Source: Actinomadura terrae (GTDB lineage Bacteria > Actinomycetota > Actinomycetes > Streptosporangiales > Streptosporangiaceae). Taken from it: DNA of 64,000 nt. Shown here piece after piece: positions 33,291-42,100 of this stretch. The translations under genes were made by a program, and so were the position numbers. The notes under the pieces are model-generated. The model saw nothing but the letters and a program-made list of their open reading frames with translations, made no database searches and was not told the DNA's origin. How positions within the stretch are numbered: position 1 is the stretch's first letter; every line of letters starts with the position of its first letter. The stretch covers positions 248,001 to 312,000 of the forward strand of contig NZ_JAICDG010000008.1 of NCBI RefSeq assembly GCF_022751215.1, written 5' to 3'.

Positions 33291-34148
33291 TCAGGCGAAG
33301 GTGCGGCCCGTCAGGCGCTCGTAGGCCTCCACGTACTTGGCGCGGGTGCGGTCGACGATCGCGGGGGGCAGGGGCGGGGGTGCCTCACCGGAGGCGCGGT
33401 CCCAGCCTGAGGCGGGCGACAGCAGCCAGTCGCGGACGAACTGCTTGTCGAAGGACGGCTGCGCGTGGCCGGGCTCCCAGCCGTCCTGGGGCCAGAAGCG
33501 GGACGAGTCGGGCGTCAGGACCTCGTCGGCGAGGACGAGCTCGCCGTCCGGTGCCCAGCCGAGCTCGATCTTGGTGTCGGCGACGATGATGCCGCGTTCG
33601 CGTCCGAGCTCGGCGCCGCGACGGAAGACGGCGAGCGTCACGTCGCGGAGCCGGGCGGCGACGTCCGCGCCGACGGCCTGCTCGACCTGCGCGAACGTCA
33701 TCGGCTCATCGTGCTCGCCGACCGGCGCCTTGGTGGTCGGGGTGAAGATCGGCTCGGGCAGCGCGGAGCCGTCCACGAGGCCGGGCGGGAGCGGGACGCC
33801 GCAGACTGTCCCCGTCGCCTGATAGTCCTTGAGACCGGAGCCGGTGAGGTGGCCGCGCGCGACGCACTCGACCTTGACCATGTCGAGCCGGCGCGCGACG
33901 ACCGTCCGGCCGGCCCATTCGGCGGGCGCGCCGTCCGGCAGGTCCGTCGAGACGACGTGGTTGGGCAGCAGGTCCGCGAGCTGCTCGAACCACCACAGCG
34001 ACAGCTGGGTCAAGATGCGGCCCTTGTCCGGGATGGGGGTGTCCAGGATGTAGTCGAACGCCGAGATCGTGTCGCGGGCCACCATGAGCAGCTCGCCGCC
34101 GGGCAGCTCGTACAGGTCCCGGACCTTGCCGCTGTGCAGGTGCTTCAC
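33291..34148 (-). CDS. purC: Phosphoribosylaminoimidazole-succinocarboxamide synthase (SAICAR synthetase)
   Basis: 285 residues. ATP-dependent joining of CAIR and aspartate in purine synthesis. Begins MKHLHSGKVRDLYEL, with SAFDYILDTPIPDKG, VECVARGHLTGSGLKDY, IIVADTKIELGW and LADEVLTPDSSRFW, all typical. The length fits the actinobacterial form. Its ATG overlaps the MOSC stop by four bases, so it is translated with the MOSC gene; purB and purD lie upstream on the same strand. Confidence 0.96.
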   Translation of the reverse strand: MKHLHSGKVRDLYELPGGELLMVARDTISAFDYILDTPIPDKGRILTQLSLWWFEQLADLLPNHVVSTDLPDGAPAEWAGRTVVARRLDMVKVECVARGHLTGSGLKDYQATGTVCGVPLPPGLVDGSALPEPIFTPTTKAPVGEHDEPMTFAQVEQAVGADVAARLRDVTLAVFRRGAELGRERGIIVADTKIELGWAPDGELVLADEVLTPDSSRFWPQDGWEPGHAQPSFDKQFVRDWLLSPASGWDRASGEAPPPLPPAIVDRTRAKYVEAYERLTGRTFA

Positions 34149-34927
34149 TTGTTCTCCAGGATCTCGACGGGGTCGCCAATCGTGAGCGTGCCGACCGTGC
34201 GGGGGATCGCGTCCTGCCCGAAGACGATCTCCTGGTCCCAGGTGCGGTAGGACGCGAGGGTCCGCAGCGGCTCCCGGCCGCGCTCGCCGGTGTCCTGGTC
34301 GGTGGTGGTGACCACGCAGCGTCCGCGCGCCTTCACCAGCTCGATCACCGTGTCGCCGACGCGCAGCAGCCGGACGTCGTCCTCGCCGAACGCGCCGAGC
34401 CCCTCCACGACCAGGCTCGGCCGGAACCGGTTCATCGGTAGCGGCTCGTCCAGCCGCCCGTTGAGCTCGGCGAGCGACTCGGCGGAGATGAGCAGCAGCG
34501 GGTACGCGTCGGCGAACATCAGCTCGCCGCCGCCCCGCGACGTCTTCCGCTCGCCCGTGAAACGCACCAGCCGGCAGTCACGCCCCAGAAGGGAGGAGAA
34601 CCACGCGGCGGCGTCGTCGCCCTGGTCGACGCCCTGACACTCGTACCGGTGCACGATCACGTCCAGGACGTCCCCGTCGTCCGCCGCCTTGTGGACGAGG
34701 GTCTCCATGCCCGGCGCGTCCACCGAAAGGACCTCGCCGTTGTAGGACGGCCGCATCAACGCCATCGCCGGGGTGGTCCGCTGCGACATGAAGCGACCGT
34801 CGAGCGTGACGAGCATGAACTCGCGGTCGTACCGGACCCCGCGGTCGGTCAGCTCGGCACGGTCCAGCGACGTGCCGCCGCCGCCCTTGAGCGGATACAC
34901 GTTCAGTTCGGTCAGCGTCGCGGGCAA
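34145..34927 (-). CDS. MOSC-domain protein with beta-barrel N-terminus
   Basis: 260 residues. The N-terminal MOSC_N barrel starts with the typical LNVYPLKGGGG, followed by VRYDREFMLV; the C-terminal MOSC domain has MNRFRPSLVVEGLGAFGEDD and the conserved Cys in KARGRCVVTTTDQDTG. MOSC proteins bind molybdenum cofactor or sulfur and include mARC/YcbX-type reductases of N-hydroxylated compounds. There is no ferredoxin domain at the C-terminus, so it needs a separate electron donor. It is coupled to purC by a four-base overlap. Confidence 0.88.
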   Translation of the reverse strand: MPATLTELNVYPLKGGGGTSLDRAELTDRGVRYDREFMLVTLDGRFMSQRTTPAMALMRPSYNGEVLSVDAPGMETLVHKAADDGDVLDVIVHRYECQGVDQGDDAAAWFSSLLGRDCRLVRFTGERKTSRGGGELMFADAYPLLLISAESLAELNGRLDEPLPMNRFRPSLVVEGLGAFGEDDVRLLRVGDTVIELVKARGRCVVTTTDQDTGERGREPLRTLASYRTWDQEIVFGQDAIPRTVGTLTIGDPVEILENK

Positions 34928-35258
34928 GGTCCCCTCCTGTGGTCATTCCATCCGTTCCGAACGTCCCCACCGTCCCGATCATCTCGCGCGGCCCCAGCCC
35001 GCCGGTGCCCGGGCCCCTCGGCGGCGAGCTGTCACTGGCCAGCCGTTGAGGTCGAGGTGCTCGGGTTGCCCTGCATTCCCGTCCGAGCCGGACGCGGTGT
35101 TCAGTTTGCCGGTGTGCGGGCCCTTGGACGGCCGGGCGGCTGCCGACCCGCCGTCGAGCTCGTGGCGGCCGGGTAGCCGTGCCTGGCTGAGCCGACAGGT
35201 GCATGATCGACTTGCCGCCGCCGGTCCTTCGGCGGCCGAGCTGCCGCTGGGTGTTGGT
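34928..35258. other. Intergenic region between MOSC gene and purB terminator
   Basis: About 330 bp with no supported gene on either strand. It should carry the promoter of the MOSC-purC pair. No clear promoter, riboswitch or repeat was recognised. Confidence 0.4.
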
Positions 35259-35286
35259 GGGCCGGGCGGGCGGGGGCGCCCGGCCC
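35259..35286 (-). terminator. purB terminator hairpin
   Basis: GGGCCGGGC at 35259-35267 pairs with GCCCGGCCC at 35278-35286 just beyond the purB stop. GC-rich stem without a T-tract, as is usual in actinomycetes. Confidence 0.7.
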
Positions 35287-35293
35287 TTCGTGG

Positions 35294-36604
35294 TCAGGTT
35301 AGGGCGGTGAGGCGGTCGAAGACGGGGGCCAGGCGTTCGACGAAGCGTTCCGGGCGGCAGACGGTGTCCAGGCGCGCTTCGTCCAGGGTTAGGCCTGCGG
35401 CGGCGGCGTGCGTGCGGAGGGTTTCGCGGAAGGGGACGCCGGTCTCCCAGGTCTCCATCGCCGCCTTCTGGACGAGCGGGTACGCCTCGTCGTCGCGGCT
35501 CATCCCCGCCTCGACCAGCTCCAGCAGGACGGTCGAGGTGTAGATCAGGCCGCCGGTCGAGTCGAGGTTGGCGCGCATGCGCGCCTCGTCCACGACCAGG
35601 CCGGACATGAGCCGGTTGGTGAGGTTCAGCATGTAGTCGAGCGCGATGGAGGCGTCCGGGAGCGCGATCCGCTCCGTCGAGGAGTGCGAGATGTCGCGTT
35701 CGTGCCAGAGCGGGATGCCCTCCAGCACCGGGACGACCTGCGCGCGGACGATCCGCGCCATGCCCGCGAGGCGCTCGGAGATGATCGGGTTCTTCTTGTG
35801 CGGCATCGCCGACGAGCCCTTCTGGCCCTTGCCGAACGGCTCCCACAGCTCGCGGACCTCGGTCCGCTGGCCGTGCCGCACCTCCAGCGCGATCGCCTCG
35901 CACACCGTCGCCATGATCGCCAGGGACGAGACCCACTCGCTGATCCCGTCGCGGATCACGACCTGTGTCGACACGTCCGCGCTCTTCAGACCGAGCTTGC
36001 GCGCGACGTGCAGTTCGACGGCCGGGTCGATGTTGGAGTAGGTGCCGACGGCGCCGGAGATGGCCATCACGCCGACGGCCTCGCGGGCGCGGCGGAGGCG
36101 GTCGCGGGAGCGGGCCATGGCGAAGGCGAAGTCGGCGACGCGGTGGCCCCAGACGTCGGGTTCGCCGTGGATGCCGTGGGTGCGTCCCACGCGCAGCGTC
36201 GCCTGGTGCGCGAGCGCGTGGTCGCGCAGCGTCGCGACGAGCGTGTCGGCCTTGGCGAGCAGGATGTCGGTCGCCTCGACGAGCTGGAGCGCGAGCGCGG
36301 TGTCGAGCAGGTCGGACGAGGTCATGCCGAAGTGGACGTACCGGGCCGCCTCGCGCGGCTCGGTGTTGTCGGCCCACGCCGACAGGAAGGCGATCACGTC
36401 GTGCTGGGTGACCGCCTCGATCTCGTGCACCGCCTCCGGGGTCGGCGGCGGCGCCTTGCGGACCGGCTCGACCACCTCCGGCGGGATGGTGCCCGCCTCG
36501 GCGTGGGCCTCGACGACGAGGACCTCCACCTGGCACCACAGCTCGTATTTGTGCGCGTCGCTCCAGACGCGGCCCATCTCCGGAAGCGTGTACCTCTCGA
36601 TCAC
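35294..36604 (-). CDS. purB: Adenylosuccinate lyase
   Basis: 436 residues. Cleaves SAICAR and adenylosuccinate in purine synthesis. Fumarase/aspartase-superfamily signature GSSAMPHKKNPIISE is intact, with the catalytic His region RVGRTHGIHGEPDVWG and TSSDLLDTALALQL. Full length for the short actinobacterial form. It follows purD by 34 bp on the same strand, so they likely form a purD-purB unit. Confidence 0.96.
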   Translation of the reverse strand: MIERYTLPEMGRVWSDAHKYELWCQVEVLVVEAHAEAGTIPPEVVEPVRKAPPPTPEAVHEIEAVTQHDVIAFLSAWADNTEPREAARYVHFGMTSSDLLDTALALQLVEATDILLAKADTLVATLRDHALAHQATLRVGRTHGIHGEPDVWGHRVADFAFAMARSRDRLRRAREAVGVMAISGAVGTYSNIDPAVELHVARKLGLKSADVSTQVVIRDGISEWVSSLAIMATVCEAIALEVRHGQRTEVRELWEPFGKGQKGSSAMPHKKNPIISERLAGMARIVRAQVVPVLEGIPLWHERDISHSSTERIALPDASIALDYMLNLTNRLMSGLVVDEARMRANLDSTGGLIYTSTVLLELVEAGMSRDDEAYPLVQKAAMETWETGVPFRETLRTHAAAAGLTLDEARLDTVCRPERFVERLAPVFDRLTALT

Positions 36605-36638
36605 CCGACGATTGTCCCAGGTCGCCGACGGTCAGGGG

Positions 36639-37901
36639 TCAGGTGGGTTGGTTCGCGAGCCCGGCGGCCTCTTCGGCGATGTCGGTGCGGTGGTGGGAAC
36701 CGCGCAGCGAGATCTCGGCGACGGCCTTGTAGGCGGTCGCGCGGGCGGTGGCCAGATCCGGTCCGGAGCCGATCACGTTGAGGACGCGGCCGCCGGACGC
36801 GACGAGCCGTCCCTCGGCGTCGCGGCCGGTGCCCGCGTGCAGCACGTAGGCGTCCTCGACCACGTTCGCCTCGGCCAGGCCCGTGATCTCGTCGCCCTTG
36901 ACCGGTGCGGACGGGTAGCCCTCGGCGGCCACCACGACCGTGACGGCCGAGCCGGGCCGCCACTCGGGTCGCAGCTCGGGGGCGAGCCCGCCGATCGCGC
37001 ATGCCTGGAGGAGCGTCGCGAGCGGTGTGGCCAGCCTGTCCAGGACGACCTGGATCTCGGGGTCGCCGAACCGGGCGTTGAACTCGATCACGCGGAGGCC
37101 GCGGGACGTCAGCGCCAGACCCGCGTACAGGACGCCGACGTACGGCGTTTCGCGGCGGCGCAGCTCGTCGACGGTGGGCTGGACGACCGTCGACATGATC
37201 TCGTCCACGAGGCCGTCGGGCGCCCAGGGGAGCGGCGTGTAGGCGCCCATCCCGCCCGTGTTGGGGCCCTCGTTCCCGTTGTAGGCGCGTTTGAAGTCCT
37301 GCGCGGGCAGCAGCGGGACGGCGTGTTCCCCGTCGCACAGCGCGAACAGTGACACTTCCGGGCCGTCGAGGAACTCTTCGATGACCACGCGCTCACAGGA
37401 CGCGGCGTGCGCGACGGCGGCGGCGCGGTCGTCGGTGACCACGACGCCCTTACCGGCGGCGAGCCCGTCGTCCTTCACCACGTAGGGCGGGCCGAACGCG
37501 TCCAGTGCCGCCTCGGTTTGCGCGGTCGTCTCGCAGACGCGCGAGTCGGCGGTCGGGACGCCCGCCGCCGCCATGATCTCCTTCGCGAACGCCTTGGACC
37601 CCTCGATGCGGGCGGCGGCGCGGTCGGGCCCGAAGCACGGGATGCCCGCCGCGCGCAGCGCGTCGCCGACCCCCGCCATCAGCACCACCTCGGGGCCCAC
37701 GACGACGAGTTCGATGCCGAGCCGTCCGGCCAGCTCGGTCACGGCCGTGGGGTCGGTGGGGTCGAGCTGGTGGTTGTCCGCGATCCCGGCCGTGCCCGGG
37801 TTGCCCGGGGCGCAGTGGAGGGCGCTGACGGCTGGGTCGCGGTGCAGGGCGCGGGCGAGCGCGTGCTCGCGGCCACCCGATCCAAGGACGAGTACTCGCA
37901 C
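36639..37901 (-). CDS. purD: Phosphoribosylamine-glycine ligase (GAR synthetase)
   Basis: 420 residues, ATP-grasp enzyme for step two of purine synthesis. Begins VRVLVLGSGGREHALARAL, with the PurD signature FNARFGDPEIQVVL, the ATP-binding VVKDDGLAAGKGVVV and NEGPNTGGMGAYTP. The open frame continues upstream to 38240, but homology begins at the GTG 37901. No strong ribosome-binding site is seen, so the message could be leaderless. Upstream gene of purB. Confidence 0.95.
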   Translation of the reverse strand: MRVLVLGSGGREHALARALHRDPAVSALHCAPGNPGTAGIADNHQLDPTDPTAVTELAGRLGIELVVVGPEVVLMAGVGDALRAAGIPCFGPDRAAARIEGSKAFAKEIMAAAGVPTADSRVCETTAQTEAALDAFGPPYVVKDDGLAAGKGVVVTDDRAAAVAHAASCERVVIEEFLDGPEVSLFALCDGEHAVPLLPAQDFKRAYNGNEGPNTGGMGAYTPLPWAPDGLVDEIMSTVVQPTVDELRRRETPYVGVLYAGLALTSRGLRVIEFNARFGDPEIQVVLDRLATPLATLLQACAIGGLAPELRPEWRPGSAVTVVVAAEGYPSAPVKGDEITGLAEANVVEDAYVLHAGTGRDAEGRLVASGGRVLNVIGSGPDLATARATAYKAVAEISLRGSHHRTDIAEEAAGLANQPT

Positions 37902-38262
37902 GTCACGCGAGCTTAGTGGTCGCGGCCCCCGTCCGCGCCCGCCGCCCGCCCCGGCGCATGTTCTGCCTGCGCGACCTGCGTCCGGCCGGTGCCGCGCGTG
38001 CCGGTGCCTGTGCGGTACGTGTCCGGTGGCGCGTCCGGCGCTTGTGCCTGGTGTCCGCTTTGGTTGCCGGACGAGCGGGCACGGTGACTGACCGGCCAAG
38101 GGACTTGACGATCGGTCCCCTGGACGGTCGCGTGACGGTGAGGCGGCCGTCACACGTGTCTCAGGTGAACCTTCCCATTGCGCCCAGCGTCTTAAATGTC
38201 GGCTGGTAAGCTGCGACGGGCTTGACGCCCCGCTGTCCAAGGTGTGGAAGGAGGTGGTCGGG
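37902..38262. other. Intergenic region between divergent purD and the corA leader ORF
   Basis: About 360 bp. No gene supported. It must hold the purD promoter and the corA promoter. TAAGCT near 38207-38213 is the best -10-like word ahead of corA, without a good -35. No M-box or other known Mg2+ riboswitch was recognised. Confidence 0.4.
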
Positions 38263-38379
38263 ATGAGTCCTGGTGATCCTTGCGGTTCGCCGGAAAACCC
38301 TCACAGTCCGAGCAGGACTGTTCATCCGTCCGCCTCCATCTGGCGTCCGGCCGTCGCCCGCGTGCGCTCACTGAGCTGA
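38263..38379 (+). CDS. Proline-rich short upstream ORF, candidate corA leader peptide
   Basis: 38 codons, ATG preceded by a very strong ribosome-binding site (AAGGAGGTG, 38248-38256). The product starts MSPGDPCGSPENPHSPS and has seven prolines, several next to Asp, Glu or Ser. A hairpin CAGTCC-GAGCA-GGACTG lies inside it. It ends 57 bp before corA. Proline- and acid-rich leader peptides upstream of Mg2+ transporter genes (MgtL type in enterobacteria) sense low Mg2+ by ribosome stalling or destabilisation. A similar role here is an inference. Confidence 0.5.
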   Translation: MSPGDPCGSPENPHSPSRTVHPSASIWRPAVARVRSLS

Positions 38380-38436
38380 TCCAGCCCGGGTCGAGCGCGC
38401 GCGTTACGCGTGTGGCCGGAGGGTTAGGAGCACCTC

Positions 38437-39522
38437 ATGGCCATGACTCGAGTCCGCCCCAGCCGCGCCCTGTTCAAGACGCGCGGGCGCCCCACCACCG
38501 CGCCGGTCCGGCCCCGCGACTCCGCCGTCATCGACTGGGCCGCCTACATCGACGGGCACCGCGCCTCCACGGCGACCGCCGAGGACGCCGTCCGCCTCGT
38601 CCGCGACGGCCGCCTCACCCCCGACGGCGACTCCGCGGGTTTCGTCTGGGTCGGCCTGCACGAGCCGTCCGCCACCGAGTTGACCGAGCTGGCCGAGGTC
38701 TTCGGCCTGCACCCGCTCGCCGTCGAGGACGCGATCCACGCCCACCAGCGTCCCAAGCTGGAGCGCTATGACGACGTGCACTTCGTCGTGATGAAGACCG
38801 TCGGCTACGTCGCGAGCGGGCCCGACGGCGCGGAGGTCGTCGAGACCGGCGAGATCATGATCTTCTGCGGGCCGGACTTCGTCGTCACCGTCCGGCACGG
38901 CGCGCACGGCTCCCTCGGGCCCGTCCGTGAGCAGCTGGAGCGCGACCCGGCCCGGCTCGCGAAGGGCCCGGCGGCCGTCCTGCACGCCGTCGCCGACCGC
39001 GTGGTGGACGGCTACGTCTGCGTCGCCGACGCCGTCCAGGAGGACATCGACGAGGTCGAAGAGGCCGTCTTCTCCCCCGAGCGCACCGACGAGTCCCGCC
39101 GCATCTACCGCCTCAAGCGCGAGGTCATCCAGCTCAAGCGCGCCGTCGGCCCGCTCGCCGGACCGCTGCGCAACCTGTCGGGCCGCCGCTTCGTGCCCGC
39201 CGAGATCAAGGAGTACCTGCGGGACGTCGAGGACCACCTCACCCGCGTCCGCGAGCAGGTCGAGTCCTACGACGAGCTCCTCAACCCGATACTCCAGGCC
39301 CACATGACGCAGGTCACCGTCGCCGACAACCAGGACATGCGCAAGATCTCCGCCTGGGGCGCGATCTTCATGGTCCCGACGGCGATCGCCGGGGTCTACG
39401 GGATGAACTTCGACTTCATGCCCGAGACCCAGTGGCGCTACGGCTATCCGCTGATCCTCGCCGTCATCGGCCTGGCGTGTCTGTCCCTGTACCGCGGTTT
39501 CCGCCGCAACGGCTGGCTGTGA
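38437..39522 (+). CDS. corA: CorA magnesium/cobalt channel
   Basis: 361 residues. A large N-terminal cytoplasmic domain and long stalk helix (about 45-300) precede two C-terminal membrane helices. The signature YGMNF of the CorA selectivity loop is present (VYGMNFDFMPETQWRYG). Homopentameric Mg2+ channel of the cytoplasmic membrane. TTAGGAG precedes ATG. A short proline-rich upstream ORF may regulate it. The 3' end runs into copy B of the three-hairpin repeat. Confidence 0.95.
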   Translation: MAMTRVRPSRALFKTRGRPTTAPVRPRDSAVIDWAAYIDGHRASTATAEDAVRLVRDGRLTPDGDSAGFVWVGLHEPSATELTELAEVFGLHPLAVEDAIHAHQRPKLERYDDVHFVVMKTVGYVASGPDGAEVVETGEIMIFCGPDFVVTVRHGAHGSLGPVREQLERDPARLAKGPAAVLHAVADRVVDGYVCVADAVQEDIDEVEEAVFSPERTDESRRIYRLKREVIQLKRAVGPLAGPLRNLSGRRFVPAEIKEYLRDVEDHLTRVREQVESYDELLNPILQAHMTQVTVADNQDMRKISAWGAIFMVPTAIAGVYGMNFDFMPETQWRYGYPLILAVIGLACLSLYRGFRRNGWL

Positions 39523-39528
39523 TTATCG

Positions 39529-39676
39529 AAGTCCCGGCCCACGTCCCTCGCCTGGCGGCTCGGGATGTGACCGTGCCTTTGCGGGCGCGGCATCGCTTCG
39601 CGATCTTCCCGGTGGGGCTCGCCTTCGGCGTCGCCCCACCGCTCAGCCAACGCGCCCGCGTGACAGCTGAGGTCAC
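39529..39676 (-). repeat. 148-bp three-hairpin intergenic repeat, copy B
   Basis: Reverse-complement match of copy A (17644-17791) with the same length and about 90% identity by eye. All three stems are kept; in stem 1 the GGTGGGGC/GCCCCACC arms remain paired although loop-side bases changed, and stem 3 has one G-T-type change. It lies between the convergent corA and GDPD genes, 6 bp from the corA stop and 12 bp from the GDPD stop, so it probably ends both transcripts. Confidence 0.85.
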
Positions 39677-39687
39677 CGGGGCGCGTG

Positions 39688-40533
39688 CTAGGCGCTGAGG
39701 GTCAGAGCGCGGTCCGGGTAGTCGGTGACGATCGCGTCCACGCCGTACTTGGCCAGGCGCGACATGTCCTCGCGCTCGTTGACCGTCCAGGCGACGACGG
39801 CGAGCGCGGCCGCGTGGGCGTCGTCCACCAGGGACGGGGTGATCAGCGTGTGCTCGGGCGACAGGGCGGTCGCGCCGATCGCCACGGCGGCGGCGATCGG
39901 GTCTTCCGGCGCGAGCCCGGCAAGCCACGGGGTGTCCGGGACGAGGGTCTTGCGCTCGACCAGCGCCACGCGGCCGAGCGCCGGGTGGCGGTGGGCCTCC
40001 GCGAGGACGCGCCAGTCGAAGCCCAGCACACGGCTCCGATGGGTCACGCCCGCTTCGTCCAGGACGGACGCGACCGCCGGCACGAACCGGGCGACGTCTT
40101 CATCAGGCCAGCTGGGATCGGTCTTCAACTCCACCGACAGCAGCACCCTGGACGGCTCCAGCAGCGCACAAGCCTCGGCGAGCGTCGGGATCGGCGTGCC
40201 GGGCAGCGGGAGCTGCGTCGCCGTGAACATGTCGTCGCGCTGCCGGACGCCCGCGTCCACGGTCTTGAGCTGCTCCAGCGTGAGGTCCCTGATCGCCTTG
40301 CCGACGTAGGGGAACGCCGGGTCGCCGGGACGCGCAGGCCTCGTGTCGGAGAGGTTCACCGGCGAGAGCACCTGGTCGTGGCAGAGGACGACCACGCCGT
40401 CGGAGGTGAGGCCGACGTCGAGTTCGACGGCGTCCACGCCCAGGTCGAGCGCGCACGCGAAGCCGGGGAGGGTGTTCTCAGGACGAAGCCCCCGTGCCCC
40501 CCGATGGCCGTGGACCTCGACGGTTCGCGTCAC
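39688..40533 (-). CDS. Glycerophosphodiester phosphodiesterase
   Basis: 281 residues, GDPD TIM-barrel. Hydrolyses glycerophosphodiesters to glycerol-3-phosphate and an alcohol. The catalytic HGHRGARGLRPENT, the metal residues of AVELDVGLTSDG, and the second catalytic His of VVLCHDQ are present; it ends with the usual GVDAIVTDYPDRAL. No signal peptide, so cytoplasmic. Single gene, convergent with corA. Confidence 0.93.
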   Translation of the reverse strand: MTRTVEVHGHRGARGLRPENTLPGFACALDLGVDAVELDVGLTSDGVVVLCHDQVLSPVNLSDTRPARPGDPAFPYVGKAIRDLTLEQLKTVDAGVRQRDDMFTATQLPLPGTPIPTLAEACALLEPSRVLLSVELKTDPSWPDEDVARFVPAVASVLDEAGVTHRSRVLGFDWRVLAEAHRHPALGRVALVERKTLVPDTPWLAGLAPEDPIAAAVAIGATALSPEHTLITPSLVDDAHAAALAVVAWTVNEREDMSRLAKYGVDAIVTDYPDRALTLSA

Positions 40534-40593
40534 GGCTCCGCACGCTAGCGCGGGCGCCTCGGGCCCGGGTGGAGTGGAGGTGAAAACGGCAGG

Positions 40594-41877
40594 TCAGATC
40601 AGGGAACGGAGCGACAGCGTCTGCTCGCGGCCGGGTCCGACGCCGATCGCCGAGATCTGGGCGCCCGACATTTCCTCCAACGCCCGGACATAAGCCTGTG
40701 CGGTCTTCGGCAGGTCGTCGAACGTCTTCGCGGCCGTGATGTCCTCCTTCCACCCGTCCAGGTACTCCAGGATGGGCTTGGCGTGGTGGAAGTCGGTCTG
40801 CGTGGTCGGCATCTCCTCGACCCGCTCGCCGTCGATCTCGTAGGCGACGCAGACCGGGACGCGCTCCAGGCCGGACAGCACGTCCAGCTTCGTGAGGAAG
40901 TAGTCGGTGATCCCGTTGACCCGGGTGGCGTAGCGGGCGATCACCGCGTCGAACCAGCCGCAGCGGCGGTCGCGGCCGGTCGTGACGCCGTACTCGCCGC
41001 CGGTCTTGCGCAGGTACTCGCCCTGCTCGTCCAGCAGTTCGGTGGGGAAGGGGCCGGAGCCGACGCGCGTCGTGTAGGCCTTCAGAATCCCGATCACGCG
41101 GCTGATCCGGGTGGGGCCGATGCCCGAGCCCGCGCACGCCCCGCCCGCCGTCGGACTGGAGGACGTGACGAACGGGTAGGTGCCGTGGTCGAGGTCGAGC
41201 AGCGTGCCCTGGGCGCCCTCCAGCAGGACGACCTTGTCGTCCTCCAGCGCCTTGTTCAGCACGAGCGAGGTGTCGGCGACGAACGGCCGCAGCCGCTCCC
41301 CGTAGGCCAGGTACTCCTGGACGATCGGGTCCGTCTCGATCCGGCGCCGGTTGTAGACCTTCGTCAGGACCTGGTTCTTCTCGCGCAGCGACAGGTCGAG
41401 CTTCTGGTTCAGGATGTTCGGGTCGAACAGGTCCTGGACGCGGATGCCCATCCGGTTGATCTTGTCGGCGTAGGCGGGACCGATGCCGCGCCCGGTCGTG
41501 CCGATCCTGGCCTTGCCGAGGTAGCGCTCGGTGACCTTGTCCAGGGCCCGGTGGTGGGGCATGATCAGGTGCGCGTTTCCGGAGATCAGCAGCCGTTCGC
41601 AGGTGATCCCGCGGTCCCGCAGGCCGTCGATCTCCTGGAGCAGCACGGCCGGGTCGATCACGACGCCGTTGCCGATCACCGGGACCACGTCGGGGGACAG
41701 CACCCCGGACGGCAGCAGGTGCAGGGCATAGCTCTTGTCGCCGATGACCACGGTGTGGCCGGCGTTGTTGCCACCCTGGTAGCGGACGACGTAGTCGACG
41801 TCCCCGCCCAGCAAGTCGGTGGCCTTGCCCTTGCCCTCATCTCCCCATTGGGCTCCGACAAGAACGATGGCCGGCAT
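40594..41877 (-). CDS. purA: Adenylosuccinate synthetase
   Basis: 427 residues. GTP-dependent conversion of IMP and aspartate to adenylosuccinate. Starts MPAIVLVGAQWGDEGKGKAT with the intact P-loop, then GGNNAGHTVV, GTTGRGIGPAYADK and QGTLLDLDHGTYPFVTSS. The longer frame to 41919 adds 14 residues without homology; GGAAGGAAA precedes the ATG chosen. Downstream of DUF3151 in the conserved actinobacterial order. Confidence 0.97.
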   Translation of the reverse strand: MPAIVLVGAQWGDEGKGKATDLLGGDVDYVVRYQGGNNAGHTVVIGDKSYALHLLPSGVLSPDVVPVIGNGVVIDPAVLLQEIDGLRDRGITCERLLISGNAHLIMPHHRALDKVTERYLGKARIGTTGRGIGPAYADKINRMGIRVQDLFDPNILNQKLDLSLREKNQVLTKVYNRRRIETDPIVQEYLAYGERLRPFVADTSLVLNKALEDDKVVLLEGAQGTLLDLDHGTYPFVTSSSPTAGGACAGSGIGPTRISRVIGILKAYTTRVGSGPFPTELLDEQGEYLRKTGGEYGVTTGRDRRCGWFDAVIARYATRVNGITDYFLTKLDVLSGLERVPVCVAYEIDGERVEEMPTTQTDFHHAKPILEYLDGWKEDITAAKTFDDLPKTAQAYVRALEEMSGAQISAIGVGPGREQTLSLRSLI

Positions 41878-41995
41878 GCCGCTGTTTCCTTCCCACGACG
41901 AAGGCCCCGGTCGCCGCAAGAGCGAAGGGGCCTCTTGCGATCAAAGCGTACCCGCACCTGGAGCCAGAGGAAAACGCACGCCGTCCGGGGCGGCC

Positions 41996-42100
41996 CGGAG
42001 CGAAAGCGATCAGCCCCCGGAGCGAAAGCGATCAGCCCCGGAGTAAAAGCGATCAGCCCCGGAGCGGTAGCGATCAGCGCCCGGGGCGAAAGCGATCAGT
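41996..42100 (-). repeat. Five-copy 21-22-bp tandem repeat
   Basis: Unit CGGAGCGAAAGCGATCAGCC plus CC. Copies one and two are identical; copy three reads GGAGTAAAAGCGATCAGCCCC; copy four GGAGCGGTAGCGATCAGCGC; copy five GGGGCGAAAGCGATCAG. The last copy covers the stop codon of the DUF3151 gene and may supply it. It lies between DUF3151 and purA, both on the minus strand. Confidence 0.9.

Noticed and set aside
37902..38436. M-box type Mg2+ riboswitch before corA
   Set aside because: The conserved M-box core was not found; a leader ORF explains the strong Shine-Dalgarno site better.
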